A stretch of DNA of 64,000 bases from Watersipora subatra (GCF_963576615.1 NC_088712.1:53177114-53241113), one strand, 5' to 3'. Positions 43,401-53,839 are shown, numbered from the stretch's first letter. The notes: a model not told the origin generated them from the sequence alone. Numbers and translations are program-made.

Positions 43401-45977
43401 AAACGAAAAATTCAGGAGAGTTCTAATTGCATGATGTCAGAAAACATTCAACTGGTAAAGACTCAGTTGCAATCAAAGCCCAACAGTGATAGTCCGCTTT
43501 GTCACTCGAAGCCACAGCTGCCTTTACTATCCAACTTGGATTATGCCTCAAAAGTCCCTCCAATAGCTGTTTTGAAGCCGTTTTCTAATTTTTCTTCAAA
43601 CGCATCCTCTTCCACGCCAAATAATTTAGGTGCACACTCCTTGTCGCCTACCAATGTGATCTCAGGCAGTATTTCCTTGCCATTAACCTCTTATACTAAA
43701 GATAGTTACTTTGCAGCATTGCCTGTGGCTGACCATTTGTCAAAATATACAACACTCATATCTTTCCCTATATATTCGGTCAATGCAGCTGAATATATTC
43801 TGCCATGCATTCACAATGGCATCAATTCATACCGACGCATGTGCTACCGCACAGAACATGGTCTCCATACATGGTCATCACAGTCATGGTATGACAACAT
43901 TGACATTTGTCAATGGAAGGCTGTGGCATTGGTTCCTGAACCATTACATTCTTGTGAGCAAGTCACCCGGCTCATGAATTGGCTTTTAGCCAGAAACATT
44001 GCGAAATTACAAGACCAAGCTTTGCCAAGGATAAACAAGCTGTTATGGATTGATCATCCTGAGGTCACTTTAGTTAAGACTTACAAAGCAGTTGAGAACT
44101 CTGCTATATGTGGCCTGTGTGGGTTTGTGTCCAGAGACATTCCAGATAAATATTCTCATTTAGCTGAAAAACATTCGATGGCCTTAGCTGTGAAAGAAGC
44201 TCAGGTTGGCATTAGTTCAACTTCATCACTTCAGCAACACGTCAATCGTGCACAGTTTTATCCATTGTCTCTGTCTCATTCTGCTTCAACAACTCCATTC
44301 ACCAGTTCATCTACTGGGCAGAACCATCATTCGAGCTCTTGTATTACAACTACTGCAACCCAATCATCTGAAGAGGCTGTTACAAATCAGGCATCTGATG
44401 TTAGAAAGTTTCAAAAGACAGCAGAAGCAGATTTTAAAACCAATAAAATAGATGAGGTAGTGAACAACAGCAGTTTTCCTAAAAGCTCGCGTAGTCAGTC
44501 CCCTGATAGCGCTAAACAGCAACTGCTGTTGAGTTCTTCGCCAGCTTTAGTGAGTAGTATAGAAAACTCATACTCCCAAATGACTGACAGCAATAAACAG
44601 CAATTGAATGATCGTATTCTTGAAAAGCTTTCCTATCCATTTTTATGTCCATTTTGTGATATCAAGTTTCTCGTGAACTGTCAGCTTGAGCATCACATGT
44701 CAACTCTTCATAAACAATGTACATTGTGTCCAAAGATTTTTAGAGATCGGCAGACTCGAAGTGACCATATTGTCACTGACCACCACCAGTTCATTTGCTT
44801 AGCCTGTGAAAAAACTGAGCTTACTGATGATGCTATCAGAGAGCATATAGTCAAAGCCCATGTTGACAAAGAAACTGGCCTATTCAATTGCACAAAATGT
44901 ATGAATAAACAGCTTCATCCAGCATCAATTATCAAGCATTTAAACGAAGATGATGTGAACCTGAACAGGATGTGTCATTTATGTGACATGGCTTTGCCCA
45001 TTGACAAATGTAAACAGCTAGCTCACTTCTGCAGTCACGCACTGTCGACTGTACAGACGTGCTGCACGATTTGCAGCTCTGTATACCTCGAATCATGGGC
45101 TTTACGATTGCATTTTCTCAACAGCAACCATCCTTCTTGTGCTTTTTGCCTAGCTGCACAGCGTGAACCGCATAATTGTTCTGGTTTCAGCAAATCAAGA
45201 ACTAACCCAGTCGTAGTAGCCGAAACCCAGAAAGAGGTGATGAAACTGCCTAAGACTAATAATTTCTGCAGCAGATGTTGTTTAGTTATCAAAGATACTT
45301 CTCTACGAATGCATTGTGACAAGCAGCACATGGAATGCCGTGTTCAGTGTGAAGTCTGTGGGCAAAGATTCGAGTTTAACCATCAAAAATCATTTCACAT
45401 GAGATTTCACAAAAAGAGCAAAACATCGAAAACATCTGTTTGTCGGCAATGTTTGAGAGTGAGTGCTACTTGTGAGGCTTATGATGGTGAGAGTTTGGTT
45501 TTGGTGGAAACTTGTTCACACTGCGCTCATTACTCTCAACGCAAATCTATCGAGCCTATTACAACAGATCTTACGGGATCATGCAGTTTAGCCTCAGTGG
45601 CATCTGAGAGCATTGATGTTTCGCAAGAGGCTTTAGTGGAACATGTTGAAGGTGAAGTAGCTGAATGTGGAAATGTGCAAGTTATGCTGGATGGAAAATT
45701 GTATAGTTTCAGTCATGATTACGGCGACACCACTAACTCAATGTCAGCAGGACATTTGCATGCAAAACATGAGTCTAAAGTGGCGTCATTCAGTGACAGC
45801 GGTGATAATTTACTGTGTATTGATGAGTCAATACCAAGCAGCAGTCGTTCCACAAAAGTTGTGTCCTCCAAGTCATGCAGTGGCTCCCAATTTAGATTCA
45901 GCTGTCAAAAATGTTTATATAAGTGTAACTTCCAGGCAGCCTTAAACAAGCACATGCAAAAAAAGCATGGCAGTTAA
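40413..45977 (+). CDS. Large C2H2 zinc-finger protein, about 1,854 residues
   Basis: Uninterrupted frame ending at TAA 45975-45977. The frame is open from an ATG at 40365, but I choose 40413 (MAEQIEIVGNSEPEH) because a strong splice acceptor ends at 40411 and the context GATGG is good. About 24 C2H2 or C2H2-like fingers occur: fourteen at residues 160-800 (for example CSYC-H-x4-H, CPLC), one isolated near 1230, then a cluster at 1410-1670 with several degenerate members, and one at the very C-terminus (FSCQKCLYKC). Between them are a Ser/Asp acidic stretch at about 860-910 and an unrecognised folded-looking segment at about 1090-1250 rich in aromatic residues (HTWSSQSWYDNID). The linkers are not TGEKP-like, so this is not a KRAB-type array. 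It is probably a nuclear DNA- or chromatin-binding regulator. I cannot name an orthologue. It is the only clearly intact gene here. Confidence 0.93.
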   Translation: MAEQIEIVGNSEPEHTLWSDSDQFVKERSVSVDANSEDIKSSVLDSSTSSTSQPEVLVGPEDCQPSLVNADLSVEPSECNTKFPVVVKTESEDFDLPPAFFSNSGFTDNEDDKSTDFTLCSHTRLKKVAVQLIRCPATDAEVAQALESSSQSMKLEHSLNNRFSCSYCSLCFNGAFRLICHTKKVHNRTLKLKDIMKRIDHCLHCKKKFLHNSTLARHRLSCGPAKKSRILEPSVTTFGKCHSKSSLKHLPKKRDVRFKVFACLKCPREFFLKTAAHQHINKRHGIRATKSDVKVKYKRHLFKPTCSFCNFVSTSWSRVYNHERSQHSLESSGGKRQCQDFETSIFAHRCSVCQKRFVTSSQLLQHKKFVHEQEHIKDEPHTNISKKIDAVYCHLCGVTMFRSSARKHLRTIHKTTWATVELAPGNLKFVFDKVTKCIYCGKFLSGRHALHTHLGSDHSVLYRSKDASLHKCSHCTLVFLNRFQLEHHLHHNHKTNSQSKTPASLECQDTPSTDLVYPCSMCGQILSALAILEKHMRNIHYVNGADAITIEGVPRQLANPPSAECKICDVKFESWPKLYSHLRKESCHRNKNKSTTYCCSGCNMTFQNLTSFQLHKTKCAVVKVAPQIEDTEKKNVDEVLVCVLCDHLFHSETGLIKHLRQIHRLKESKCSSMLEQARLQQPTAPASNSCEEPKLDKISSVEKKKPDIPKNTFTSKQFDQPKTQQTTDSTDFSQLTGGAKVFTCELCDMSYHSQTSLIRHNREHHLSTTAIKRSCPLCKFSTIYMANLERHCTSIHGQSLCEAKNTSIKASQLLKQAEVGKVYEGNVIQPVVQVEDIRNSASAPHSICNYESGLSYASTESDSSSSDSSSDDSDIAIKAHKNRRFQHRLSTSSSSSSSSDDFDISSDESDHTTMNAPTKSSANTNLSSSLTSSQNDTNLLAEEILQLDSNIFNVTEKSCVLHSNTDRQQFFKDRSCLANTYNAKKVNFVSSTFGNAKRKIQESSNCMMSENIQLVKTQLQSKPNSDSPLCHSKPQLPLLSNLDYASKVPPIAVLKPFSNFSSNASSSTPNNLGAHSLSPTNVISGSISLPLTSYTKDSYFAALPVADHLSKYTTLISFPIYSVNAAEYILPCIHNGINSYRRMCYRTEHGLHTWSSQSWYDNIDICQWKAVALVPEPLHSCEQVTRLMNWLLARNIAKLQDQALPRINKLLWIDHPEVTLVKTYKAVENSAICGLCGFVSRDIPDKYSHLAEKHSMALAVKEAQVGISSTSSLQQHVNRAQFYPLSLSHSASTTPFTSSSTGQNHHSSSCITTTATQSSEEAVTNQASDVRKFQKTAEADFKTNKIDEVVNNSSFPKSSRSQSPDSAKQQLLLSSSPALVSSIENSYSQMTDSNKQQLNDRILEKLSYPFLCPFCDIKFLVNCQLEHHMSTLHKQCTLCPKIFRDRQTRSDHIVTDHHQFICLACEKTELTDDAIREHIVKAHVDKETGLFNCTKCMNKQLHPASIIKHLNEDDVNLNRMCHLCDMALPIDKCKQLAHFCSHALSTVQTCCTICSSVYLESWALRLHFLNSNHPSCAFCLAAQREPHNCSGFSKSRTNPVVVAETQKEVMKLPKTNNFCSRCCLVIKDTSLRMHCDKQHMECRVQCEVCGQRFEFNHQKSFHMRFHKKSKTSKTSVCRQCLRVSATCEAYDGESLVLVETCSHCAHYSQRKSIEPITTDLTGSCSLASVASESIDVSQEALVEHVEGEVAECGNVQVMLDGKLYSFSHDYGDTTNSMSAGHLHAKHESKVASFSDSGDNLLCIDESIPSSSRSTKVVSSKSCSGSQFRFSCQKCLYKCNFQAALNKHMQKKHGS

Positions 45978-46174
45978 TTGCAATCTTTTTGTTACTCGTT
46001 TTCTGTAATCTCATGGATATGCACCAGTACTCTTGTTTTATATTGTTTGCCTACTAGAATTCATAAATATACTATTAGTGAGTTTTAAACATTTTATGGT
46101 TTTGAATCAATATACGTATAATGTATTAGCTGTGCAATATATACCGTGCACTTTGCAGCTGTTCAGTATGTAGT

Positions 46175-46180
46175 AATAAA
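46175..46180 (+). terminator. Polyadenylation signal of the zinc-finger gene
   Basis: AATAAA about 200 bases after the stop codon, giving a short 3' untranslated region; it lies before the foldback at 46408. Confidence 0.6.
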
Positions 46181-46407
46181 TATTTTTGAACTTGGACAAT
46201 CTACACACTTTAGACTAATTTACAGCCACATATCATCATTTGGCTGTTTGTAAAAAGGAATGAATGTTGTGACGTGGTTGGGTATGTTCATGATAATTAA
46301 CATGTAGCGTATGATTTCTTTTTGCTGTACAAAAGCTCAACTCCCTAAAACTAATCACACCCAGTTTTGGCATAAATCTATTCTCGAGTTGTCCCGACTC
46401 TAGTATG

Positions 46408-47217
46408 GGTACTGGCACCAATGATATAAACCCCTCGCAAGGATAGGCGACGGCTATCATATGGGCGGGATTTAATGATCGAGCTTTGTTGGGATGAACC
46501 CGAACATAGCACCAGAACAAAGAAATATGCTCAATAAAGCCTTTTGTAAATTACAAATATTATGAACAATGGTGGTTATTTTATTGATCTGTTGGTTTCA
46601 TTTAGTTGTCAAATAAATATAGTTGCCCAATATTGTCACCGTTATGATCAGTCAGTTGCCGTTCACAAGCATTCGTGATATTAATAGTCCCGCATTGTGA
46701 ATGGCCCAAATTAGGTTTTATATTTAGATTTCGATTATGATAACTAAACTGCACAGCGTTGCCTGCTGTCCCGTGTTATTGGCCAGGTCAAACAATGTGG
46801 CAACGATGAAAGCCTGCCATTTTATATTACGGGTGGCAAAATATTAATCAAAAACTAGGAAAAGAGGACGTCGAGTGATTTACGACCTTTACCAATCTTA
46901 AAATTGGTAAAAGTAGGTGATTTGAAATGTTTTATTTTCCATAGATCCATTTTTTGTTAAGTATTACTCCTACACTGTAGAAATTCAAGGTTTGCTATTG
47001 TAAACCACAGAGGTCTACTGACTGAATGAGGTAATGAGACGATAACAGCGAGTCATGTTTCTCAAACCTAACAAGACAATGCGAGCGCCCCGCGAGAACT
47101 GTGTTAGCCCGAAACCCAGGCTAGCACAATCCTAACCGAGCTCGATCATTAAACCCCGCCCATATAATAGCCGTCGCCTATTCTTGTGGGGGGTTTTATA
47201 TCATTGCTGGCACCGAC
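46408..47217. mobile_element. Foldback or TIR element (about 810 bp)
   Basis: 46408-46495 and 47125-47217 are inverted copies: both carry the words CTGGCACC or GTGCCAGC, CAATGATATAAA, ATAGGCGACGGCTAT, ATATGGGCGGG and TTTAATGATCGAGCT when read in the same direction. The middle has no coding frame. I could not find a target duplication, so exact ends are uncertain. Confidence 0.7.
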
Positions 47218-47262
47218 ATGAAGGTAAAATATCTCAATTGGCATCGGACAATCTCTCCTTAA

Positions 47263-48105
47263 AGGTTGACTTGGAACAAAATTTACATTACAGTTATTTG
47301 GTATCAAAAGATTGACCATGTCTTTCTCTGTTGTGTTGTAGGTGCAAAATGTATAGAAATGTGATTACAAGCTCTTAAAAGCTCAAAAACGAACAATTAA
47401 TCGCCGCTATCACGAAACCGCCGTAGATTGGAATCAATTTATTTCCTTGACGTAGTCAAACGATGTGGTTATTGCTTTGACACATGATGTTCTCATGTGA
47501 ATTGAAGGGCTCAATATAAAATGTCTCGTAGCATTAGTTTATGACAAATACTTCGTTTTACCGAAAAGCCCGTATCAAATAAAAATGCTCGCTAGTTTAC
47601 AGTTTTGTTTCGCCTTGGTCTAATCATAATCTGATCATGTGACCCATACTTTCTGCCAAACAGTGCGGATTATTTCGGCAGCATTTTCGACTATCACAAG
47701 TGACCAACAGGCTCATCATGTTTATCAGAGGATGATATGCACTCCGAGCTAAAGTTGAAAAATTAAATGAATATTTACAGTAGGTTTTGAGATATCAGTG
47801 CTCAAAGTAACAGCATTACAATGATGATGAAATAGACATGCATTTATTGAATTTGTCTAAGTATTTCGACGAATGAGGTTGCATGAAAGTGTAATCAGGA
47901 GCTATCTTGTTCATCTACGTCCCATTAGAGCCATTTTGGAAAGGGATTCTAATCTATGGCAGTTTTGTGATGGCTTCGATTAACTGTTCGCTTTTAAGAG
48001 CTTGTAATCACATTTTACACCTACAACAGCAGAGTAAGATAATTTATTATGGTTAATTTTTTGATACCAAATAACTGTAATGTGAATATTATTGCAAGTC
48101 AACCT
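47263..48105 (+). mobile_element. TTAA-flanked DNA element, copy C (843 bp)
   Basis: TTAA at 47259-47262 and 48106-48109, with the family's inverted ends. The promoter end is at the left. TATAAA at 47515 lies 26 bases before the ATG at 47541, as in A and B. The two E-boxes have decayed to CACATG (47481-47486) and CATGTG (47494-47499). The small frame is shifted by a deletion after a few codons. Confidence 0.85.
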
Positions 48106-48444
48106 TTAAGCTTCAGATACTTTTTACCAGAGCGCTGTCCAAAACTGGGGATTAGAACATTGAAATATATCTTCATCCAAGTTGTCAAATCATCCAAGTT
48201 GGTTTTGATTTAATTCAAACAAATGCACAAGTGATTTGTCTTGAATAAAGTTGAGCGTTTAGGATTTGATCAACAAGTCAAATTGTCAACATACATTTTT
48301 ATGCTACGTTTTGGAAGATAATTGATCAGTTATTAAATGGAGTGCATGCTACCCTCACTTAGCCTTTGTGAGATTTTTATCAAAAGCAGTTCAGGTGATA
48401 AAAAGCTATCAGATTAATAGCCAACTACTAGCTATCAAGCTTAT

Positions 48445-48960
48445 TTGATAGCTAGTAGTTTCCTACCAAATCAGCTACTAGCTATACAAAGATTATTGTC
48501 TGATGAGCTCAAAGAACTGAAGAGTTCTTATGCCGAGACAACAAAGATAAATCCTCACGTCCAAGGTCAACCACCCACAGCACAGTCGACCAACAAACAA
48601 ATCATACAACATCAATCCTACAACAAACAAAACAAGCCTTCAAACCTTACCCCAATGTATGTTGATCAGCGTATTCCAGCCACAGCTGTCAAGCAACCAG
48701 ATCAACCTAAACAACAAAAAACTGCTTTTGATGGAAATAACAACATTGTGGTTCTAATTCGACCCAACTCTTCTCCGCATAAATCATTTAATCAAGACAT
48801 GGTATGAAAAGCTATTAACAGTCAGTACGGGCCAACCATCATTGAAATGGTTACAACTTCATGTCAGACAATACTAGGATTATTATTCAGTTCCGATCAT
48901 TGCTAAAGGAGTTACAAATCGCTGAAAATCTGATTCGTTTGACGGATCGTCCTGCAGACT
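48445..48960 (+). pseudogene. Possible LINE ORF1-like remnant
   Basis: A 120-codon frame (48445-48807) is Gln- and Asn-rich, then ends in NIVVLIRPNSSPHKSFNQDM; after a stop the same frame reads KAINSQYGPTIIEMVTTS, and a shifted frame gives IIIQFRSLLKELQIAENLI. The layout (short hydrophobic strand, charged helix, second strand) is like the RNA-binding part of LINE ORF1 proteins. It lies upstream of LINE endonuclease pieces on the same strand, with TTAA-D between them. No firm family call. Confidence 0.35.
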
Positions 48961-48984
48961 GTCCATTGATCTAGATTTTCTTGA

Positions 48985-49890
48985 AGATTTACTTGCAACA
49001 AAAATCACATTACAGTTATTTGGTATCAAAAGATTCACCATGTCTTACTCCGCTGTGTTGTTGGCGCAAAATATGTGAAAATGTGATTACAAGCTCTTAA
49101 AAGCTCAAAAACGAACAGTTAGTCGCCGCCATCACAAAAACGCCGTAGATTATAATCCCTTTCCAAAATGGCTCAAATGGTACGTAGATGAACAAGATGG
49201 CTTCTGTTTACACTTTCATGCAACCTCTTTCGTCGAAATATTTTCACAAATATACTTCATGCATTCAATAAAACCATGTCTATTGTCCTTATACGCGTCT
49301 GTTTCATCATCATCGTAATGCTGTCACATTGAGCACTAATATCTCAAAACCCACCGTAAAAATTTGATTAATTTTTTAACTTTAGCTCGAAAGAGTGCAT
49401 ATCACCTTCTAAGAAACATGACGAGCCTGTTGGTCACCTGTGATACTAAAAAAATGCCGCAGAAATTATTTGCGTTGTTTGGCAGGAAGTGTGGGTCACA
49501 TGATCAAATTACGACTAGACGATTAGACCGAAACAAAACTGTAAATTAGTAAGCATCTATATTTGATACGGGCTTTTTGGTAAAACCCAAAGTGTTTGTC
49601 ATAAACTAATGCTACAAGAAGTTTTATGTTGAACAGTTTATAGGCCTTTCAATTCATGTGATAACATCAAGTGTCAAAACAATAACCAAATTGCTTGAAT
49701 ACATCGGAGAAGTAAACTGATTCCAACCTACGACGTTTTCGTGATGGCGGCGATTAACTGTTTGTATTTGAGCTTTTAAGAGCTTGTAATCACATTTCCA
49801 TATATTTTGCACTTACAACACAACGGAGTAAGACATGGTGAATCTTTTGATACCAAATAACTGTAATGTGATTTTGTTGCAAGTCAACCT
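48985..49890 (-). mobile_element. TTAA-flanked DNA element, copy D (about 906 bp)
   Basis: The right end is exact (TTAA at 49891-49894). The left end has mutated (TTGA at 48981-48984, AGATTTACTTGC in place of AGGTTGACTTGC). The promoter end is on the right, on the minus strand, but TATAAAA has become CATAAAA and the E-boxes are lost. It is the most decayed of the four copies. Confidence 0.8.
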
Positions 49891-49894
49891 TTAA

Positions 49895-50559
49895 GGCCCG
49901 TGCACACTATTGCTCAAATCAATGTTTAGCTGTGCGACAGACGGCAACGATTAGCTGTTTTTACGCCATCATGCATAAGGTGTACACACTATGAGCGATT
50001 AGCTGTAGGTGATCCCTAACCAATTAGAAATTACGAAATCGCATTGGTGATATCGCCAGGGGGCACTTTTGTTACCTTTTAATAATCTGATTACGTAATT
50101 CATCGCAAGCGTAGTTCTTCGCCATTTTTTGCGAATATGAGTTGACATCGATCTTCACAACTGTTGAATTTGGATCCGATGCGGTCATTAAACGGCTGAT
50201 CAAGATGCTAATAGTTGTGATCATCAGTGTCAAAGTTCAACATGTTGAAAGTCCATCGCATCATTGCTAGTAACATTACTTTGGGCGCTCATTGCAAAAT
50301 GATGTCATAGCAGCCATTTGCATGTGGTCCATCGCACAGCTAATCGTCGATATTGTTAAAGGTGTCTTACTCAATGTAAATGACAATAACATTTATCAAG
50401 ATATCAAAAACACTGACTTTGATGCCCTCTATAGAGAGATTATTCGGAGATGGTAAAAGATTGAGGTCCTGGAAGATTAAGTTTTCTTCATTCCTATTTT
50501 ACTAAAACATCATCTCACATGGAATATGTATGCCATCGGCTCATTGTTTATGTCATGTT
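49895..50559. other. No gene recognised
   Basis: Short inverted words (TAGCTGTGCGA at about 49928 and its complement near 50333) suggest an old element, but there are no convincing ends. Confidence 0.35.
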
Positions 50560-50744
50560 GAACCTCTTAAATGAAGGATCTCTCTAAAGGACTTTTCATT
50601 GCCCATTTGAATGTTAGAGGTTTATCTTCCAAAATGGATGAAGTCAAGGGTTAGAATTTCAAGCATGCATTTAAAGACATTTGTTTTTTTTAAGCTAGAC
50701 ACAGAGATGATGATTTCTTCAAAATTTTCTAATGCAATGTGATC
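50560..50744 (+). pseudogene. LINE endonuclease N-terminus, fragment 1
   Basis: Translates as GLFIAHLNVRGLSSKMDEVKG, the opening strand of the APE-type endonuclease of LINEs, followed after a TAG by FKHAFKDICF, the next strand. Such endonucleases nick target DNA for retrotransposition. The sequence breaks near 50744 at hAT-type material; the rest of the endonuclease seems to resume at 52536. It shares its TAG with the copy at 54650. Confidence 0.6.
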
Positions 50745-50954
50745 AGGCCTTCAGGGCAGCGCCCCAAAGCTCTAAACCGTTTAAGCATCAACAACCCTCA
50801 AAGTATGCATAAATGCAATCAATTGTAAACCTCAAAATCTACTTAATTATATTGTTTATGGTTCATGGTAGACAAAACTTTTTCTGTATTCAACGAACGA
50901 TATAAACTCATGAAACTACAAATTTCTGTAAAGGACATTGACAGAATAAAGCTA

Positions 50955-51350
50955 TTACTTCTTTGTTGCAATAACTTTTGTTCTGTCAATGTGTCTATGG
51001 CAGAGATTTTTCACTGATTCTGTATCTATTTCAACATCTTTATATATGTGTAATATTAGAAGATAATTTAGACGAGCCTGCCCCATGGTGTTCCCTATTG
51101 ATGTTTTGGTTCGTTTTAATGCAGAAAGGGATCTCTCACTCACTGCATTAGTGGCAGGCAAAACCAATACTAGATTAGTGAGCCTCATCACTAGGTGCGC
51201 TCTAAGTGCTCTAGCGCTAAAGCAGCAAGTAAAACTGCTTAATAATTACTTAAAATTAATTGCTAAAACTGCAGAGCGCAATTAGTAAAAATTCCAAGTG
51301 AATGAGCTTAGACTGCAATTCTTAGTATTAGCACTTAGTCGCTGAAAATC
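50955..51350 (-). pseudogene. hAT transposase C-terminal (dimerisation) fragment
   Basis: Frame 51191-50955 (78 codons) has LVLVLPATNAVSERSLSALK then a helix with MGQARLNYLLILHIYKD. This is the C-terminal dimerisation motif of hAT transposases (consensus around LLVLPATNA-SER-FSALRRIKT). The N-terminal part and catalytic core are absent, so it is an internally deleted relic. It lies inside the split LINE. Confidence 0.75.
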
Positions 51351-51411
51351 ACTAAGAAGTTTGGGCAGCTCAGCCACCCCAAAAATACGGGCCTATAAAT
51401 ATGATAAGAAT

Positions 51412-52535
51412 TAGTGGTGGGCACGAGTAATTCTTGGCCAACAAGTTTAGGCTCGTCCCCTTCTGTTCGAGTTTTTCGAGTATCAGGTAGATGGTAGTGC
51501 TTGACACGAATACTTCTTGGCCAGTGAGTTTTTCGGGTATCGGGTTTGTTGATACTGGTTTTATGTCTAAAATTTACAACCATCAGACATATTCTAAAAT
51601 TTACAATGCAATTATAATTCTATTCAATTTATTTATTGTTTTTTTACTATTTTCTAACGACCAATATTCATTCTCGCAGCCTTAACCCTTTGAAGTTTGA
51701 ACCCTAACTGTCGGTTTCAGGCATTGCGTAGGATGTCATAATCTCCGTCGGCCGGAATTTCGGCTTTCACATGGCTTTGCTTACAAAAGCTGTTTCTAAG
51801 TAACCGCGTAAACCAATCAAATTAATTTTTTCACAAGATATTAGACCAAAAATTTCGCTTCCATTTGTAACAGTTTTCAAATTTCTTTACCTACAGTGTA
51901 CTTCCTTCGTTTTAATAACAAATTTGATTTGAACGATATCGCAAAAAATCGACACGACTTGTTTGTTGGTAGGTCATAAGTGATTGTGATGCAAACAAAG
52001 ACTTTTATAATAATAATTATAATTTCCAGTATATTTTGCGTCATAAAATAATGATGAACATGTTCTAAATGGATATGATGCTATTGTAAATGTTTTCACG
52101 AGTTTTTTTTTAAATCGTAAAAACTTTTATAGTTTTAGCTTAAACAATGGTAAAGTAAAGTTTTTTTCTGTTTGATGACATTTGCTGTGGGTTGCTCAAA
52201 TTTTTTGCTAGTGGTTTACCAAATATCATTGTATTATGAGCATGTCCAAATATATATAATAAAAGTTTAAAAACTCCAGATCGTTGGTCAGATTGCTCAG
52301 GGTTTCGGACGCGCATTCACAAAAAGAACAGGGTTAACAGGCGAATTATGAAACAGTGTTGAGAGCGCAGGGCTCAATAAACCAAGTTTTTGTCCACTCT
52401 ACTCGACAGAATTCGTGTACCAAAACTCGAACTTGCAAGTCAAAACCCGGACCCGCAAGATCTGAGACTTACCTGAGACTCGAGAAAAGATAAAGCCGTG
52501 AGTTCAATGAGTTTTATTACCTGTGCCCAGCACTA
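51412..52535. mobile_element. Probable hAT-type non-autonomous element (1.1 kb)
   Basis: Ends TAGTGGTGGGCAC (left) and, reverse complemented, TAGTGCTGGGCAC (right), 12 of 13 matching, inverted. Inner CGAGT-rich words recur near both ends. I found no matching 8-bp flank, so the target duplication is lost or the ends belong to a composite. LINE sequence resumes immediately after 52535. Confidence 0.6.
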
Positions 52536-53710
52536 ATGGGAGCTATAATCAAAGTGGTAGCTTGTTATGCTATATTTACCACTTCATTGATTTCAAGCAT
52601 TTGGAATATTCAAATAATAAAATTGATGCTGACAGCTTATGTATTATAGGCATTGCAGTCGTCTTGAGACCGTACATAGTGTCTTTTGTTTATATGCCTC
52701 CAAATTCAACAGTAGATTGGATAATAGTACTGTCAGACTTCAAGAAAGAGTGTTACAACAACACAGAAGAAATTTTGGTACTGGGTGATTTCAAAGTTAA
52801 CTTGTTGGAGAAAAAAAGAGGGGTCCAATCGAAAAAGCAAAATAAGTAATCCTTAATATGTGTCTTTAAAACACTTGATTGGTGAATCAACCAGAGTAAC
52901 TGAAAACTCTTCAGCATTAATTGTTCACGAGTTCACAAATTCTATTCATCACACCAAGTTTTCTGGCGTACTTAAGTTTTCTATAAGGGATCATAATTTG
53001 TTATTTATTGTAAGAAAAATTGGTGTCACACATGACTCATTTCCCCGGAAACTCACTTATAGGGATTACTCACGATTCGTGCCGGACAATATTTCAAAGA
53101 GTTTTTCCTCCATCAGTTGGAATGATATTCTGATTCAAAAGAACATTAATGACATGATTAATCTATTCAGTCAAAGGATTTTGTCTGTCAATAAATTGGC
53201 TCCTTTTAAAATAGAAAAGTCAGTGAAAATCTTTACTTATCTGCCTTGACAAAGAGGTACAGCAAAATATAAAGTTGAGAAAAGAACTGAAAAACTGCAA
53301 AGATTGGAATGCTTACAAAAAAATAGCGCAATTTTGTCACGAATCTCATTAAAAGAAAAATAAATTTATTGATGAACATGTTAAACTGTCAAAGTTCGAT
53401 GGTGCACATAAACTTTGGCAAACTTTGAATGTGAAAGATCCAAAACCTCAAAGCTGTGCCACTTGTTTGACAGCTTCAGAACTTGACATAAATTTTGTGT
53501 CTATTGCAAGTAACCTTTTAAGTTAAGTTTTACTGTCATCTAATCCTAAATTGTCTGTCAAAACACTGAGTTGAAGACCACCTTGAATGAGTTTTCAAAA
53601 CTTACTTCTCAGAGAAATTGTAAAATACACCAGTAACATTTTCCATTCATAGTGTCTATTGTGTTTAACAGAATATTGATTGATGGTTGTTTTCCGTTAG
53701 CATGGAAGCG
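52536..53710 (+). pseudogene. LINE endonuclease C-terminus and downstream region, decayed
   Basis: Frame to 52849: FVYMPPNSTVDWI then EEILVLGDFKVNLLEKK, matching the YRPPNS and LLGDFN-D motifs of LINE APE endonucleases, with Asn changed to Lys in the GDFN box. Frame 52860-53249: LKHLIGESTRVTENSSALI and FSIRDHNLLFIVRKIG, matching the EPTRVT and SDH catalytic end; here the motif is IRDHN, with Ser-Asp-His reduced to Asp-His. Pieces such as GAHKLWQTLNV follow to about 53500. Only fragments of RT follow (VFNRILIDGCFP-AWKR at about 53660). It is a dead 5' portion of a LINE; clade not assigned. Confidence 0.7.
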
Positions 53711-53716
53711 CATACA

Positions 53717-53828
53717 AGTTCACTTATCTTTTCAGCTACTGACAGTTTCTTGCTGTTGCATTCTTCGGGCTGTAAACTTCAGCTGGAACAAGCAGGAAAC
53801 TGTCAGTAGTTGAAAAGACAAGTGAACT
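53717..53828. repeat. 112-bp hairpin with roughly 40-bp arms
   Basis: The left arm AGTTCACTTATCTTTTCAGC and onward pairs with the right arm ending AAAAGACAAGTGAACT. There are about four mismatches and one indel over 40 bp, and a spacer of about 30 bases. It sits at the broken end of the LINE. Confidence 0.8.
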
Positions 53829-53839
53829 ATCTAATTTTA

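Noticed and set aside
49891..50370. Possible TTAA element next to copy D
   Set aside because: TTAA on both sides but the ends are not inverted repeats; only a short TAGCTGTGCGA pair is inverted.
51686..52333. TTAA-CCCTTTG...GGG-TTAA arrangement inside the 51-kb hAT-type element
   Set aside because: Only CCCT matches between the two ends; TTAA is common in AT-rich DNA, so a piggyBac-type call is not supported.
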